Notes: generated by a model not told the origin, from the sequence alone. A stretch of DNA of 27,194 nt from JBQCHF01 sp051954955 (GCA_051954955.1 JBQCHF010000111.1:1-27194), one strand, 5' to 3'. Positions 15,531 to 23,936 are shown, numbered from the stretch's first letter. Numbers and translations are program-made.

Positions 15531-16717
15531 GCCGCCCCCTTGGTCTCGCCGGCGCGTTCACCCTTCAGCGGCGCGCCCTCGCGCACGTGCGGGGCCAGGA
15601 CGTCGTCGACCAGGTGCAGCGCGGAGGCGATGGCCATGTGCATGTCGAGGTACTGGTAGGTGCCCAGACGGCCGCCGAACAGCACGCCCTCCTCCTGCGC
15701 GGCACGCTCGCGGTAGCGCAGCAGCCGGGCCCGGTCCTCCGGGGTGTTGATGGGGTAGTAGGGCTCGTCGCCGACCTCGGCGAACCGCGAGTACTCGCGC
15801 ATCACCACGGTGCGGTCGTCGGGGTACCAGGTGCGCTCGGGGTGGAAGTGCCGGAACTCGTGGATGCGGGTGTAGGGCACGTCCTCGTCGGCGTAGTTCA
15901 TCACCGAGGTGCCCTGGAAGTCGCCGACGTCGAGCACCTGGGTCTCGAAGTCGAGGGTGCGCCAGCCCAGCCGGCCCTCGGCGTGGTCGAAGTAGGCGTC
16001 CAGCGGGCCGGTGTAGACGACCGGCACCTTGCGCAGGTACTCCTCGCGCACGTCGTCGAACTCGGTGTCCAGCCGCACCTCGATGCGCGGGTGGTCGGCC
16101 ATCCGCTGCAGCAGGGCGGTGTAGCCGTCGGTGGGCAGGCCCTCCCAGCGGTCGGAGAAGTAGCGGTTGTCGTAGGAGTAGCGGACCGGCAGCCGCGAGA
16201 TCACCTCGGCCGGCAGGTCGGTGGGATCGGTCTGCCACTGCTTGGCGGTGTAGCCGCGGATGAAGGCCTCGTAGAGCGGGCGGCCGATGAGCGAGACCGC
16301 CTTCTCCTCCAGGTTTCGGGCCTGCGCGGTGTCCAGCTCGCCGGCCTGCGAGGCGACCAGCTCGCGCGCCTTCGCGGGGGACAGGGCGGTGCGGAAGAAC
16401 TGGTTGATGGTGGCGAGGTTGATCGGCAGCGGGAAGACCGTGCCGGCGTGGGTGGTGAACACCCGGTGCTGGTAGTCGGTGAAGGTGGAGAAGCGGTTGA
16501 CGTAGTCCCACACCCGCTCGTTGGAGGTGTGGAACAGGTGCGCGCCGTAGCGGTGCACCTCGATACCGGTCTGCGGGTCGGGCTCGCTGTAGGCGTTGCC
16601 CCCGATGTGGCTGCGGCGCTCGACCACGAGCACCTCCAGGCCCAGCTCCTGCGCGGCCCGCTCGGCGACGGTGAGCCCGAAGAACCCCGAGCCCACCACC
16701 AGCAGGTCGTGTGTCAC
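15527..16717 (-). CDS. glf: UDP-galactopyranose mutase
   Basis: Interconverts UDP-galactopyranose and UDP-galactofuranose using reduced FAD, supplying the donor for the galactofuranosyltransferases in the same operon. The 396-residue length is normal for bacterial Glf. The FAD-binding Rossmann motif GSGFFG is at 9-14 with the E33-R34-R35 end of the second strand and GGNAY after it. GAHLFHTS (58-65), the mobile-loop region with KQW (159-161), RYSYDNRYF (179-187) and the C-terminal GRLGTYQYLDMHMAI are all family hallmarks. The GTG start at 16717 has GGAAGGA about 9 nt upstream and overlaps the preceding stop by four bases. A key marker: galactofuranose is made here. Confidence 0.97.
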   Translation of the reverse strand: MTHDLLVVGSGFFGLTVAERAAQELGLEVLVVERRSHIGGNAYSEPDPQTGIEVHRYGAHLFHTSNERVWDYVNRFSTFTDYQHRVFTTHAGTVFPLPINLATINQFFRTALSPAKARELVASQAGELDTAQARNLEEKAVSLIGRPLYEAFIRGYTAKQWQTDPTDLPAEVISRLPVRYSYDNRYFSDRWEGLPTDGYTALLQRMADHPRIEVRLDTEFDDVREEYLRKVPVVYTGPLDAYFDHAEGRLGWRTLDFETQVLDVGDFQGTSVMNYADEDVPYTRIHEFRHFHPERTWYPDDRTVVMREYSRFAEVGDEPYYPINTPEDRARLLRYRERAAQEEGVLFGGRLGTYQYLDMHMAIASALHLVDDVLAPHVREGAPLKGERAGETKGAA

Positions 16718-17826
16718 GCCGTCGTCCTTCCGATGGATGGGTTGCTGCCGCCGACGCCGGCCGCCGGTCCGCGCAGGTCCACGACCGTGCCCCGCGCGCT
16801 GCTCGCCGTCGCCTCCGATGTACCCCGGGTGCGCCCGGGCCAGCCCTCGCCGTCCAGGCGGGGACCGCGCTGGGCCACCAGGGCCCGGTAGAGCGGGCGG
16901 CGGACCGACGAGGGCACCAGCCGGTAGGCGCCGCGCACCAGCACGTTGCGGCCCAGCTGCGCCGAGGTGGTGAAGCCGATCCGCCGCAGCCGCCACTGCA
17001 ACCGAACCTCGGAGACCAGCAGCCGCAGCCCGCCCCGCCGGTCGTAGGCTCCGTCGCCCACCCGGTAGAGCACCAGCGGCTCGGGCACGTTGGCCACCCG
17101 TGCGCCACCGGCGATCATCCGGGCGAACAGCCAGTAGTCCTCCATGAGGGGGAGGTCCTGGTAGCCGCCGGCCCGCTGCACCGCCGAGCGGCGGTAGACC
17201 ACGGAGGGGTGGTTGAAGGGGTCGTGCAGGCGGGCGGCGCGGACGATGGCCCGTGGCGCTGTGGGCGGCACCCGCACGGCCACCACGTGCTGCTCGTCGC
17301 GCTCGAACTCCAGCAGCGCGGACCCGACCAGGTCGGCCCGGCCGGACTCCACGAACGGCACCTGCACCTCGAAGCGGTGCGGCAGGCTGAGGTCGTCGGC
17401 GTCGATGCGGGCGACGATGTCGTGCGAGCAGGCGGCCAGCCCGGCGTCCAGCACCGGCCCGAGCCCGAGGTGGCGGGCCAGGCGCACCCGGCGCACCGGC
17501 ACCGGGCAGCTGCGCAGCACCCGGTCCAGCGTGGCCGCGAGCCGGGCCGGCAGCGGCCCGTCCTCGACGACGACCAGCTCGTCCGGCCGGCGGGTCTGCT
17601 CGTGCACGGAGGAGCGGACGGCCCGCTCGAGGTAGTCCGGGCGGTCCCCGGCCCACACGGCGAGCAGGAGCGAGAAGCCCGTGCGGGGGCGGGCGCCGCC
17701 GGACCGGGAGCGGGCCGCGCCGGTGGGGGCCGACGGCGTCGGTGGGGAGCCCGTCGGTGGGGAGCTCGACGACGGGGGCGTCGAGATCGGGTGCGTCGGA
17801 GTCGTCGGAGTCGTCGGAGTCGTCAT
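16714..17826 (-). CDS. GT2-family glycosyltransferase (AmsE-like), acceptor unknown
   Basis: A 370-residue family 2 glycosyltransferase. The GT-A domain begins near residue 50 (FSLLLAVWAGDRPDYLERAV), carries V-E-D at 87-89 and the metal-binding D142-A-D144-D145 (ARIDADDLSLPHRF), and has the later MEDYWLFARM acceptor-site motif. No membrane helices are obvious. It resembles the AmsE-type exopolysaccharide transferases, so it may add a side sugar or the first sugars of the galactan linker; the donor is not predictable. The first 45 residues are a Thr/Pro/Ser run, partly encoded by 9-nt repeats (GTCGTCGGA on the + strand, 17795-17824). ATG 17826 overlaps the upstream stop (ATGA) and has GGGAG nearby. 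Confidence 0.88.
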   Translation of the reverse strand: MTTPTTPTTPTHPISTPPSSSSPPTGSPPTPSAPTGAARSRSGGARPRTGFSLLLAVWAGDRPDYLERAVRSSVHEQTRRPDELVVVEDGPLPARLAATLDRVLRSCPVPVRRVRLARHLGLGPVLDAGLAACSHDIVARIDADDLSLPHRFEVQVPFVESGRADLVGSALLEFERDEQHVVAVRVPPTAPRAIVRAARLHDPFNHPSVVYRRSAVQRAGGYQDLPLMEDYWLFARMIAGGARVANVPEPLVLYRVGDGAYDRRGGLRLLVSEVRLQWRLRRIGFTTSAQLGRNVLVRGAYRLVPSSVRRPLYRALVAQRGPRLDGEGWPGRTRGTSEATASSARGTVVDLRGPAAGVGGSNPSIGRTTA

Positions 17827-19784
17827 GGGGGGCTCCCGCCCAGAGAGTCGGCCACCGGTGGGGAGGTCGCAGCCGGGGCGTCGGGCGTCGCGGTGCGGGT
17901 CTGCGGGGTGCTCGTCCTCCGGTCGGCGGCGGGGTCGGGCGGCAGGTCGAGCCCGAGCCCGGCGAGCACCTCGGCGTTGGGTCGCGGGCGCTCGCGCAGC
18001 CCTTGGACCAGGCCGTGGGCGAGCCCCCGCAGGAGGACGCCTCGGCGGGATGAGCGGACGATGGTGCGCAGCCAGTGCCTGGCGGTGGCACCGGCGTAGA
18101 GGACCCGCTCGGGGGCCGACAGGCCCGAGCTGAGCCGCAGCAGCCAGAGCTTGTTGCGCACCTCGTGCACGAACCGCTCGCCCGGGTCGGTCTCCGGCCC
18201 GGCGAAGGCGCGGGTGCGGTGCTCCACCACGCTGCCCGGGCAGAGCACGCCGGTGCGGGTGCGCAGCAGCCGCAGGGTGAGCTCGAAGTCGTCGTTCCAG
18301 AGGAAGTAGTCGGCCACCGGCAGCCCCGCGGCGCGCAGGGCGTCGGCGTCGACGAGCACGGACACGAACGAGGCCGACCGGATCGGCACGCACAGGTGCG
18401 CGGCGGCGCGGGCGCGCTCCCCGGGCCGGGGCAGCGGGCGCGGCCGGGGCGTGTTCATCGGGTGGTCCCGCCCGTCGGTCCACACCACCTTGCTGGCCAC
18501 CAGGGCGGGGGACAGGTCGCTGGTGGCGACGTCGAGCAGCCGGGCCAGCGCGGTGGGGCGGGGGACGCAGTCGTCGTCGAGCAGCCAGAGCAGGTCCGGG
18601 GAGTGGTGGGCCAGCGCGTGCGCCAGGCCGGCGGTGAAGCCGCCGGCGCCGCCGGTGTTGCGGGCGAGCACGAGCAGGTCGGCGGACGGGTGCTCGGCCC
18701 GCACCTGCTCGGCCGTGCCGTCGGCGGAGGCGTTGTCGACCACGACGACGACGTCGGGGCGTCGCGTCTGCGCCTCCACCGCCGCCAGGCAGGCCCGCAG
18801 CAGCTCGGGGCGGCGGTGGGTGACCACGACCGCGACCACGCGGGCCGGCGGGGGCGCAGCGCTCTCGGGCCGGACGGCCGAGGACGACGGGACCGGCGAG
18901 GGACGCGAGGGTGACGCGACGGTGGCCGACGGCTGCGCAGCGCGACGGCGCCCACGGACTGCTCGCCGCGACCGGAGGCCGACCCCCGCCGGCGCCCGCT
19001 CGTCGACCTCGGCGATGACACCGAGCAGGACGGCGCCGAGCAGCACCCCTCCAACCTGGTCGCTGAACCAGTGCCAGTCCAGGTACAGACCGGCCGCGGT
19101 GACCAGCACGGTGAGCACCACCACAGCGGCCGCGGCCGGCAGCCGGCGCACCCGCACGCGGGAATAGCGCGCCAGCACCCAGCAGAGCAGGCCCCAGGTG
19201 AGCACCGTGTTGGAGGCGTGCCCCCCGGGGTACTCCGTCCCGCCGACGAACAGCTGATCGCTGCCGCTGTAGGGATTGCTCCGCCCCAGGCCCAGCTTGA
19301 GGGCCCCCGCGACGACGTTGAGCACGAGCAGCCCCAGACCGGCCACAGCGAGGGGCCGCCACGCCCGCCGGCGCAGGGCCAGCACGGCGGCGACGCCCAG
19401 CAGCACCGGGCTCACCCAGGCGCGCTGACCCAGCCGGAGCAGCGCGCGCGAGAGCCGGTCGAGCGTGGGATCGGCGTCGTGCCACGAGTCGAAGGCGAAC
19501 CGGCTGTCGAACGCCCGCAGCGGGCCGGAGAGCAGGACATCGGCGGTCACCAGCAGGAACAGGACCAGAGCGACCGCCATCAGGGCCCGACGCCCGGTCC
19601 ACCGGTCCCGTGGCGCATCGCCCGGGCCGTCGGCGGTGGTCCGGTCGGCGGAGACGTCGACGCTGGGTGTCTGTGCTGCACCGGAGCGTGCAGGCGGGCG
19701 AGCGGCCCCGCCGCCCACGGGTGGGAAGGGGGGCCGCCCGTGGGTCTCGAGATCGGCTGCCATCACCTCTCTCATCACCCGCAC
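17823..19784 (-). CDS. Fusion of PAP2 lipid phosphatase and GlfT-like glycosyltransferase
   Basis: A 653-residue two-domain membrane protein. Residues 65-260 form a six-helix PAP2 phosphatase: K163/R168 (KxxxxR), PGGH ending at H189 and HWFSD (H238, D242) give the usual active-site triad, on loops that should face outward. A Pro/Ser/Arg linker (about 262-313) leads to a GT2 domain (about 315-560) with VVTHRRPELL, NTGGAGGFTAGL, D403-D405 (LLDDDCV) and WNDD (496-499), features shared with the GlfT galactofuranosyltransferases. With six helices both ends are cytoplasmic, so the transferase sees nucleotide sugars while the phosphatase acts outside. The GTG start at 19784 has GAGGG 6 nt upstream. 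It is first in the six-gene operon. A GlfT1-like role is likely but unproven. Confidence 0.87.
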   Translation of the reverse strand: MRVMREVMAADLETHGRPPFPPVGGGAARPPARSGAAQTPSVDVSADRTTADGPGDAPRDRWTGRRALMAVALVLFLLVTADVLLSGPLRAFDSRFAFDSWHDADPTLDRLSRALLRLGQRAWVSPVLLGVAAVLALRRRAWRPLAVAGLGLLVLNVVAGALKLGLGRSNPYSGSDQLFVGGTEYPGGHASNTVLTWGLLCWVLARYSRVRVRRLPAAAAVVVLTVLVTAAGLYLDWHWFSDQVGGVLLGAVLLGVIAEVDERAPAGVGLRSRRAVRGRRRAAQPSATVASPSRPSPVPSSSAVRPESAAPPPARVVAVVVTHRRPELLRACLAAVEAQTRRPDVVVVVDNASADGTAEQVRAEHPSADLLVLARNTGGAGGFTAGLAHALAHHSPDLLWLLDDDCVPRPTALARLLDVATSDLSPALVASKVVWTDGRDHPMNTPRPRPLPRPGERARAAAHLCVPIRSASFVSVLVDADALRAAGLPVADYFLWNDDFELTLRLLRTRTGVLCPGSVVEHRTRAFAGPETDPGERFVHEVRNKLWLLRLSSGLSAPERVLYAGATARHWLRTIVRSSRRGVLLRGLAHGLVQGLRERPRPNAEVLAGLGLDLPPDPAADRRTSTPQTRTATPDAPAATSPPVADSLGGSPP

Positions 19785-19997
19785 GACGAGCCCTCAATCG
19801 CTGGTAGTTCCGCGCGAGGGCAAAGAGATGGCCCAGTGCTGTCGGGTGCAACAGTCCCTGCGGGAGGCGCTGCAGCAGGCAGCCCCGAGCGGCAGGTCAA
19901 CCCGCCGAGGGGGCACCCGGGAGGCGGGATCAAGCGCAGACTCGCGGGAGGCAGCAGGTCGGCACGTCGCAGGTCGCGGGAAGCTCGGAGGTGGGCC
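19785..19997. promoter_or_regulatory. Divergent gap holding the galactan operon promoter
   Basis: The operon of six minus-strand genes has to start here, as does the small + gene. On the minus strand a ribosome binding site GAGGG (complement of 19791-19795) serves the first gene. I see a possible -35 TTGCAC on the minus strand but no matching -10 of the TANNNT type at 16-18 nt, so I do not call a promoter position. Confidence 0.35.
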
Positions 19998-20348
19998 ATT
20001 CCGGAGGCGCTCTTCGGACTCGTCGTCGTCCTCGTGGTGGCGGTGCTGCTGGCCGCCGTCGTGCGCCTGGGGGTGAGCCTCGCCGACTCCGCGTCCGCCC
20101 GACGGACCGCCCGCCAGCGGGTGGCCTCCCGGTGGGCCGTGGTGCACCACGCGGACCCGCACGGCGGGACCGTCGTGTGCGTGGCGCTGCTCTCACCGGA
20201 GGGCATGGAGCTGGACCGTCGCCCGGTGCGCCGGCTCGACGACGCCGACCCCGGCTTCGACGAGGCGTTCCTGGAGGCGGTGCTGGCCGCCCAGGCGCGG
20301 GCCGCGCTGTTCCAGAGCGCCGCGGCCGCCTCGCTGCCCGGCGGTTGA
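19998..20348 (+). CDS. Small single-span membrane protein, possible ATT start
   Basis: A 116-residue protein with one N-terminal membrane helix (ALFGLVVVLVVAVLLAAVV) followed by a basic/helical stretch (SARRTARQRV) and a compact soluble domain (SRWAVVHHADPHGGTVVCVALL, then DPGFDEAFLEAVLAAQARAALF). No family recognised. No ATG is available in frame near the beginning. ATT at 19998 has a perfect GGAGG (19987-19991) exactly 6 nt upstream and starts the protein right before the helix; GTG 20034 would cut into the helix and GTG 19834 would add a long Arg/Gly leader. ATT starts are rare, so the start is marked as unsure. It ends 17 nt from the convergent signalling gene. Confidence 0.6.
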   Translation: MPEALFGLVVVLVVAVLLAAVVRLGVSLADSASARRTARQRVASRWAVVHHADPHGGTVVCVALLSPEGMELDRRPVRRLDDADPGFDEAFLEAVLAAQARAALFQSAAAASLPGG

Positions 20349-20365
20349 CGAGAGGGCCCGCCGCC

Positions 20366-23300
20366 TCAGTCCGCGGCGATCCTGCTGCCGTGGAGCACGG
20401 GCAGCACGAGCTCCACGGTGGTGCCGTGCCCGGGCGAGCTGGTGAGCGTGGCGACCCCACCGGCCGCGGTGACGATGCGGTCCACGCTGGCCAGCCCCAG
20501 CCCGCTCCCGCTGCCACCGCTGGACCGGTGTCGGGTCGTGAACAGGGGCTGGAAGGCTCGCTCCCGCACCGACTCGTCCATGCCGCAGCCGGTGTCCGTG
20601 ACCCGCAGGCGCACCAGGTGCCGGACGTGCGGAGCGATCCGCAAGCCTCCCGACAGGCCGGACCGGACGCGCTCGCGGACCGCGCCCAGCCCGGTGCGGC
20701 CGCCCGCGACCGCTGAGGTCCCCAGGCTCATCCCCGCGGCGACGCTCGCCGAGGGCAGCCGGAGCGGCGGGTGCAGCGCGGGGTGGTCGGCCGCGATCAG
20801 GTCGGTGCTGATCGTGATCGTCCCCTCGCCCTCGATCGCGTGCACGGCGTTGGTCACCAGGTTGATCAGCACGGTGTCCAGCTCGGCGCGGCTCACTCCC
20901 ACAGCGGCGGTCCCGACGCTGGTCAGGCAGCGCAGGTGCCGCTCGGGCCCGGCCAGGCGGGCGAGCACGGGGAGCAGCTCGGCCACCACGGCGTCGACGT
21001 CGCAGCGCTGGTCGCGGGGGTCGTCGCCGCGCTCCTGCCGGGCGTAGTGGCTGAGCGCGGCCACCAGGTGGCCGGTGCTCTGCGTGACGTCCTCGAGCTG
21101 GTCCAGCAGCGGACCGACCGGCTCGGTGACCGCCTGCTCGGCGGGCAGGCTCCGGCGCAGGGTGGCGACGGTGATGAGGATGGCGCCGAGGCTGTTGCTC
21201 ACGTCGTGGGCGCAGGTGCCGGCCAGCTCGCCGAGCTCGCGCAGGTGCCGCGACGCGGCCTCCTGGGCGGACCGGTGCTCGAGCTCGGCCGCGGCCAGCC
21301 GTTCGGCGGTGACGTCGTGAGCGATGGCCGAGGCCCCGACCACCCGGCCCTCGGCGTCACGCAGCGGCGAGACGCTGAGGTTCACCACCACCCGGCGGCC
21401 GTCCTTCGTGACCCGCTCGGTGTCGTGGTGCTCGACGGTCTCACCGACCCGCAGCGCCGCCAGGATCTGGTCGATCTCGTCGTGCCGCTCCGGCGGGGCG
21501 ATGAGGTGGACCTTGCGCCCCACGATCTCCTCGGCCGTCCAGCCGTAGAGGCGCTCCGCGGCCGGGTTCCAGGACCAGACCGTGCCGTCGATGCCCTTGG
21601 TGAGGATCGCGTCGTGCGAGTGCTGGACGAGGTTGGCCAGCAGCTGGGCCTGCCGGTGCTCGTCCTGCCGGCGGTCCTCGAGCCGGGCCTCGGCCAACCG
21701 CTGGGCGGTGACGTCGTGGGCGATCGCGGCGGCGCCGATCACCGTGCCAACGGCGTCGCGCAGCGGCGAGACGCTGAGGTCGACCAGCACCCGGCGGCCG
21801 TCCTTGGTGACCCGCTCGGTGTCGTGGCGCTCGACCCGCTCGCCGCGCGCGACGGCCGCCAGGATCCGGTCGATCTCGTGCTCGCGGTGCGGCGGCACGA
21901 TGAGGTGGACGCTGCGGCCGAGGATCTCGGCGGCGGTCCAGCCGAAGAGCTGCTCGGCCGCCGGGTTCCAGGACCAGATCGTGCCGTCCAGCCCCTTGGT
22001 GAGGATCACCTCGTGGGACTGCTCGACCAGGTTGCTGAGCAGCTCGCCGGTCGTCGGGAGCGGCGCGACCATCGTCGGCTGCGTCGGCGCCTCGCCGGCG
22101 GGGTCGGGGCCGGGGCAACCCTCGCGCGCCGCGGAGCGGGTGGAGGCGGACCGCGCCGCCCCGTCGGCCGCCGACCCGGTGGCTGCCGACTCCGTGCCGG
22201 CCGATCCTCTGCGCGCCGGGATCGACCCGGCCGGTGCCGGGCGCCCGAACAGCCAGCCCTGCCCGTGCGTGTAGCCCAGGTCCAGCAGCATCCGGCGCTG
22301 CCCCTCGGTCTCGACGCCCTCGGCGATCGTGGCCAGGCCCAGGCTGGCGCCGAGCTGGGCGACGGCGGCCACGACCGCCTGCTGCGGGGCACCCGGGAGC
22401 CCGGCGACGAAGCTCCGGTCGAGCTTGAGGCCGGACACCGGGAGCCGCGCCACGTGCGACAGCGAGCTGTACCCGGTGCCGAAGTCGTCGAGAAGGATCT
22501 GCACCTCGCGCTCGCTGAGCGCGCGCAGGACGGCCCCGGCCACCGCGACGTCGGCGAGCAGGCCGGTCTCGGTGACCTCGACCGAGAGGCTCTGCGGGGC
22601 GAGCCGATGGGCGCGCAGCGCGGCGGCCACCTGTCCGGGCAGGTCGTGGGTGAGCTGGGCGGCCGCCACGTTGACCGTCACCCCGCACCGGTCCCCCTGG
22701 GCTCGCCAGGTCGCCGCGTCCCGACAGGCCCGGGTCAGCACCCAGGTGCCGATGGACCGCATCAGCCCGTGCGACTCCGCCACCGGCAGGAAGTGGTCCG
22801 GTGTGCGCAGCCGGCCCTGGTGCTCCCAGCGCAGCAGCGCCTCCCGGCGCACGGTGCGGCCGGAGCGCAGGTCCACGATCGGTTGGTAGTGCAGGTGCAG
22901 CGTGCCGTCGGTGGGGGCCGCGGCGAGGTCGGCGACGAGATCGAGCAGCTCTCCGCTGCCCGCCTCCCGGCCTGGACGGAACGGGTGGATCGTTCCCGGC
23001 CCTGCCCGCTTCGCCTCGCCCAGGGCCGTGTCGGCATCGCGCAGCAGCCCGCCGGGCGTCAACGGGCCCGACGCTGCGGCGGGGTGCTGCGTGCCGCCGG
23101 GCGCACCGACCGCGAGGCCCACGCAAGCGTTCAGCGTGACCCGGTGACCGCCGACCGTGCGAGGCCGACCGACGGCGTCGAGCAGGCGCCGGGCCAGCGC
23201 CACCGCGCCCGAGACGCCGGTGGGGGAGACCACCAGGAACTCGTCGCCGCTGCCGCGGGCGAACAGGTCGTCGGCGCGCAGTGCGGCCCGCAGGTCGGCG

Positions 23301-23500
23301 GACACCTCGGCCAGCAGCCCGTCCGCGGCGCTGTGGCCCACGCTGCTGTTGAGCCCTCCGAAGCCGGACAGGTCCAGGTGCAGCGCCGCGACGTCGCCCT
23401 GATCTCCCGCGACGACGCTGTCCAGCAGGTGCTGCGTCCGGATGAGGAGGGCGGATCGCGACGCGGGGGACGACACCGGCGCACCCTGCTGGCCGCTCAT
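20366..23500 (-). CDS. Hybrid signalling protein: GGDEF-EAL-PAS-PAS-histidine kinase
   Basis: A 1044-residue soluble protein with no membrane segment. Residues 15-175 are a degenerate GGDEF domain: it lacks the HDxLTGLxNR opening and has SGDEF at 84-88, though the RxxD site (75-78) and D43 remain. An EAL domain follows (about 185-425) with EAL at 220-222, N277, E308/E311, D338-D339, K359, E394 and Q414, so phosphodiesterase activity looks possible. After a low-complexity linker (425-480) come two nearly identical PAS domains (about 487-605 and 619-735), then a kinase: H-box AHDVSN with H765, N-box NLVTNAVHAI (880-889), DTGCGM (969-974) and GSGSGLGLA (996-1004). About 60 extra residues separate the N-box from the DTGCGM box. 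ATG 23500 has GGAG 8 nt upstream. No response regulator gene is adjacent. Confidence 0.92.
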   Translation of the reverse strand: MSGQQGAPVSSPASRSALLIRTQHLLDSVVAGDQGDVAALHLDLSGFGGLNSSVGHSAADGLLAEVSADLRAALRADDLFARGSGDEFLVVSPTGVSGAVALARRLLDAVGRPRTVGGHRVTLNACVGLAVGAPGGTQHPAAASGPLTPGGLLRDADTALGEAKRAGPGTIHPFRPGREAGSGELLDLVADLAAAPTDGTLHLHYQPIVDLRSGRTVRREALLRWEHQGRLRTPDHFLPVAESHGLMRSIGTWVLTRACRDAATWRAQGDRCGVTVNVAAAQLTHDLPGQVAAALRAHRLAPQSLSVEVTETGLLADVAVAGAVLRALSEREVQILLDDFGTGYSSLSHVARLPVSGLKLDRSFVAGLPGAPQQAVVAAVAQLGASLGLATIAEGVETEGQRRMLLDLGYTHGQGWLFGRPAPAGSIPARRGSAGTESAATGSAADGAARSASTRSAAREGCPGPDPAGEAPTQPTMVAPLPTTGELLSNLVEQSHEVILTKGLDGTIWSWNPAAEQLFGWTAAEILGRSVHLIVPPHREHEIDRILAAVARGERVERHDTERVTKDGRRVLVDLSVSPLRDAVGTVIGAAAIAHDVTAQRLAEARLEDRRQDEHRQAQLLANLVQHSHDAILTKGIDGTVWSWNPAAERLYGWTAEEIVGRKVHLIAPPERHDEIDQILAALRVGETVEHHDTERVTKDGRRVVVNLSVSPLRDAEGRVVGASAIAHDVTAERLAAAELEHRSAQEAASRHLRELGELAGTCAHDVSNSLGAILITVATLRRSLPAEQAVTEPVGPLLDQLEDVTQSTGHLVAALSHYARQERGDDPRDQRCDVDAVVAELLPVLARLAGPERHLRCLTSVGTAAVGVSRAELDTVLINLVTNAVHAIEGEGTITISTDLIAADHPALHPPLRLPSASVAAGMSLGTSAVAGGRTGLGAVRERVRSGLSGGLRIAPHVRHLVRLRVTDTGCGMDESVRERAFQPLFTTRHRSSGGSGSGLGLASVDRIVTAAGGVATLTSSPGHGTTVELVLPVLHGSRIAAD

Positions 23501-23936
23501 GGCCGCTGCTCCGGAGGGCCCCCGCGTCGGCGCTGATGAGCGAGCAACGCGGCGGCCCTCCCTTCAGCCGGGCGCCGACGGGCGCCCCTGAACCCAGCTC
23601 GACCCCCCGCGTCGCGCCCCGAGGTCGGGTCGGGGTGGGAGGAGGCTAGCCGCTCCGTGCTCGCGCGGTTGCGTTTCGTGTCCGAACCTGTGCGCGCGCT
23701 CAGGCGGGCGGCCCGACGTCGTCGATCAGCTCTGCACCGGTCCAAGAGTTCGTCAGGACGGCGAAGGCACGGTCAAGTGCTGGAACGCCGGTCCGGTCTC
23801 TGACGTCCTGTGTCCTGCCGGTCACCTCGCCCGCGGCTGCGGGCGGGGGGAGGAGGACCGGTGGTCAGGCGGGCAGGCGAGGGATCGAGGGGCGGGTCAT
23901 GGGCGGGTCTGGGCCTGTCGAGGGCGAGGAGAAGTC
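23501..23936. other. Divergent intergenic region, 436 nt
   Basis: No supported gene lies between the signalling gene and the PIG-L gene. Two GC hairpins are visible: 23570-23576 with 23581-23587 (7 bp, loop GACG) and 23828-23834 with 23839-23845 (7 bp, loop GGCT). Such stems are common by chance at this base composition. The stretch around 23640-23700 is less GC-rich than its surroundings (TTGCGTTTCGTG) and is the likeliest promoter site, but I cannot assign boxes. Confidence 0.35.

Noticed and set aside
17795..17824. Phase-variable repeat at the start of the GT2 gene
   Set aside because: The unit is 9 nt, a multiple of three, so copy changes lengthen a Thr/Pro run without shifting the frame.
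20771..23536. Plus-strand open frame of 921 codons opposite the signalling gene
   Set aside because: Shadow of the GC-rich third positions of the GGDEF-EAL-PAS-kinase gene; no recognisable domain.
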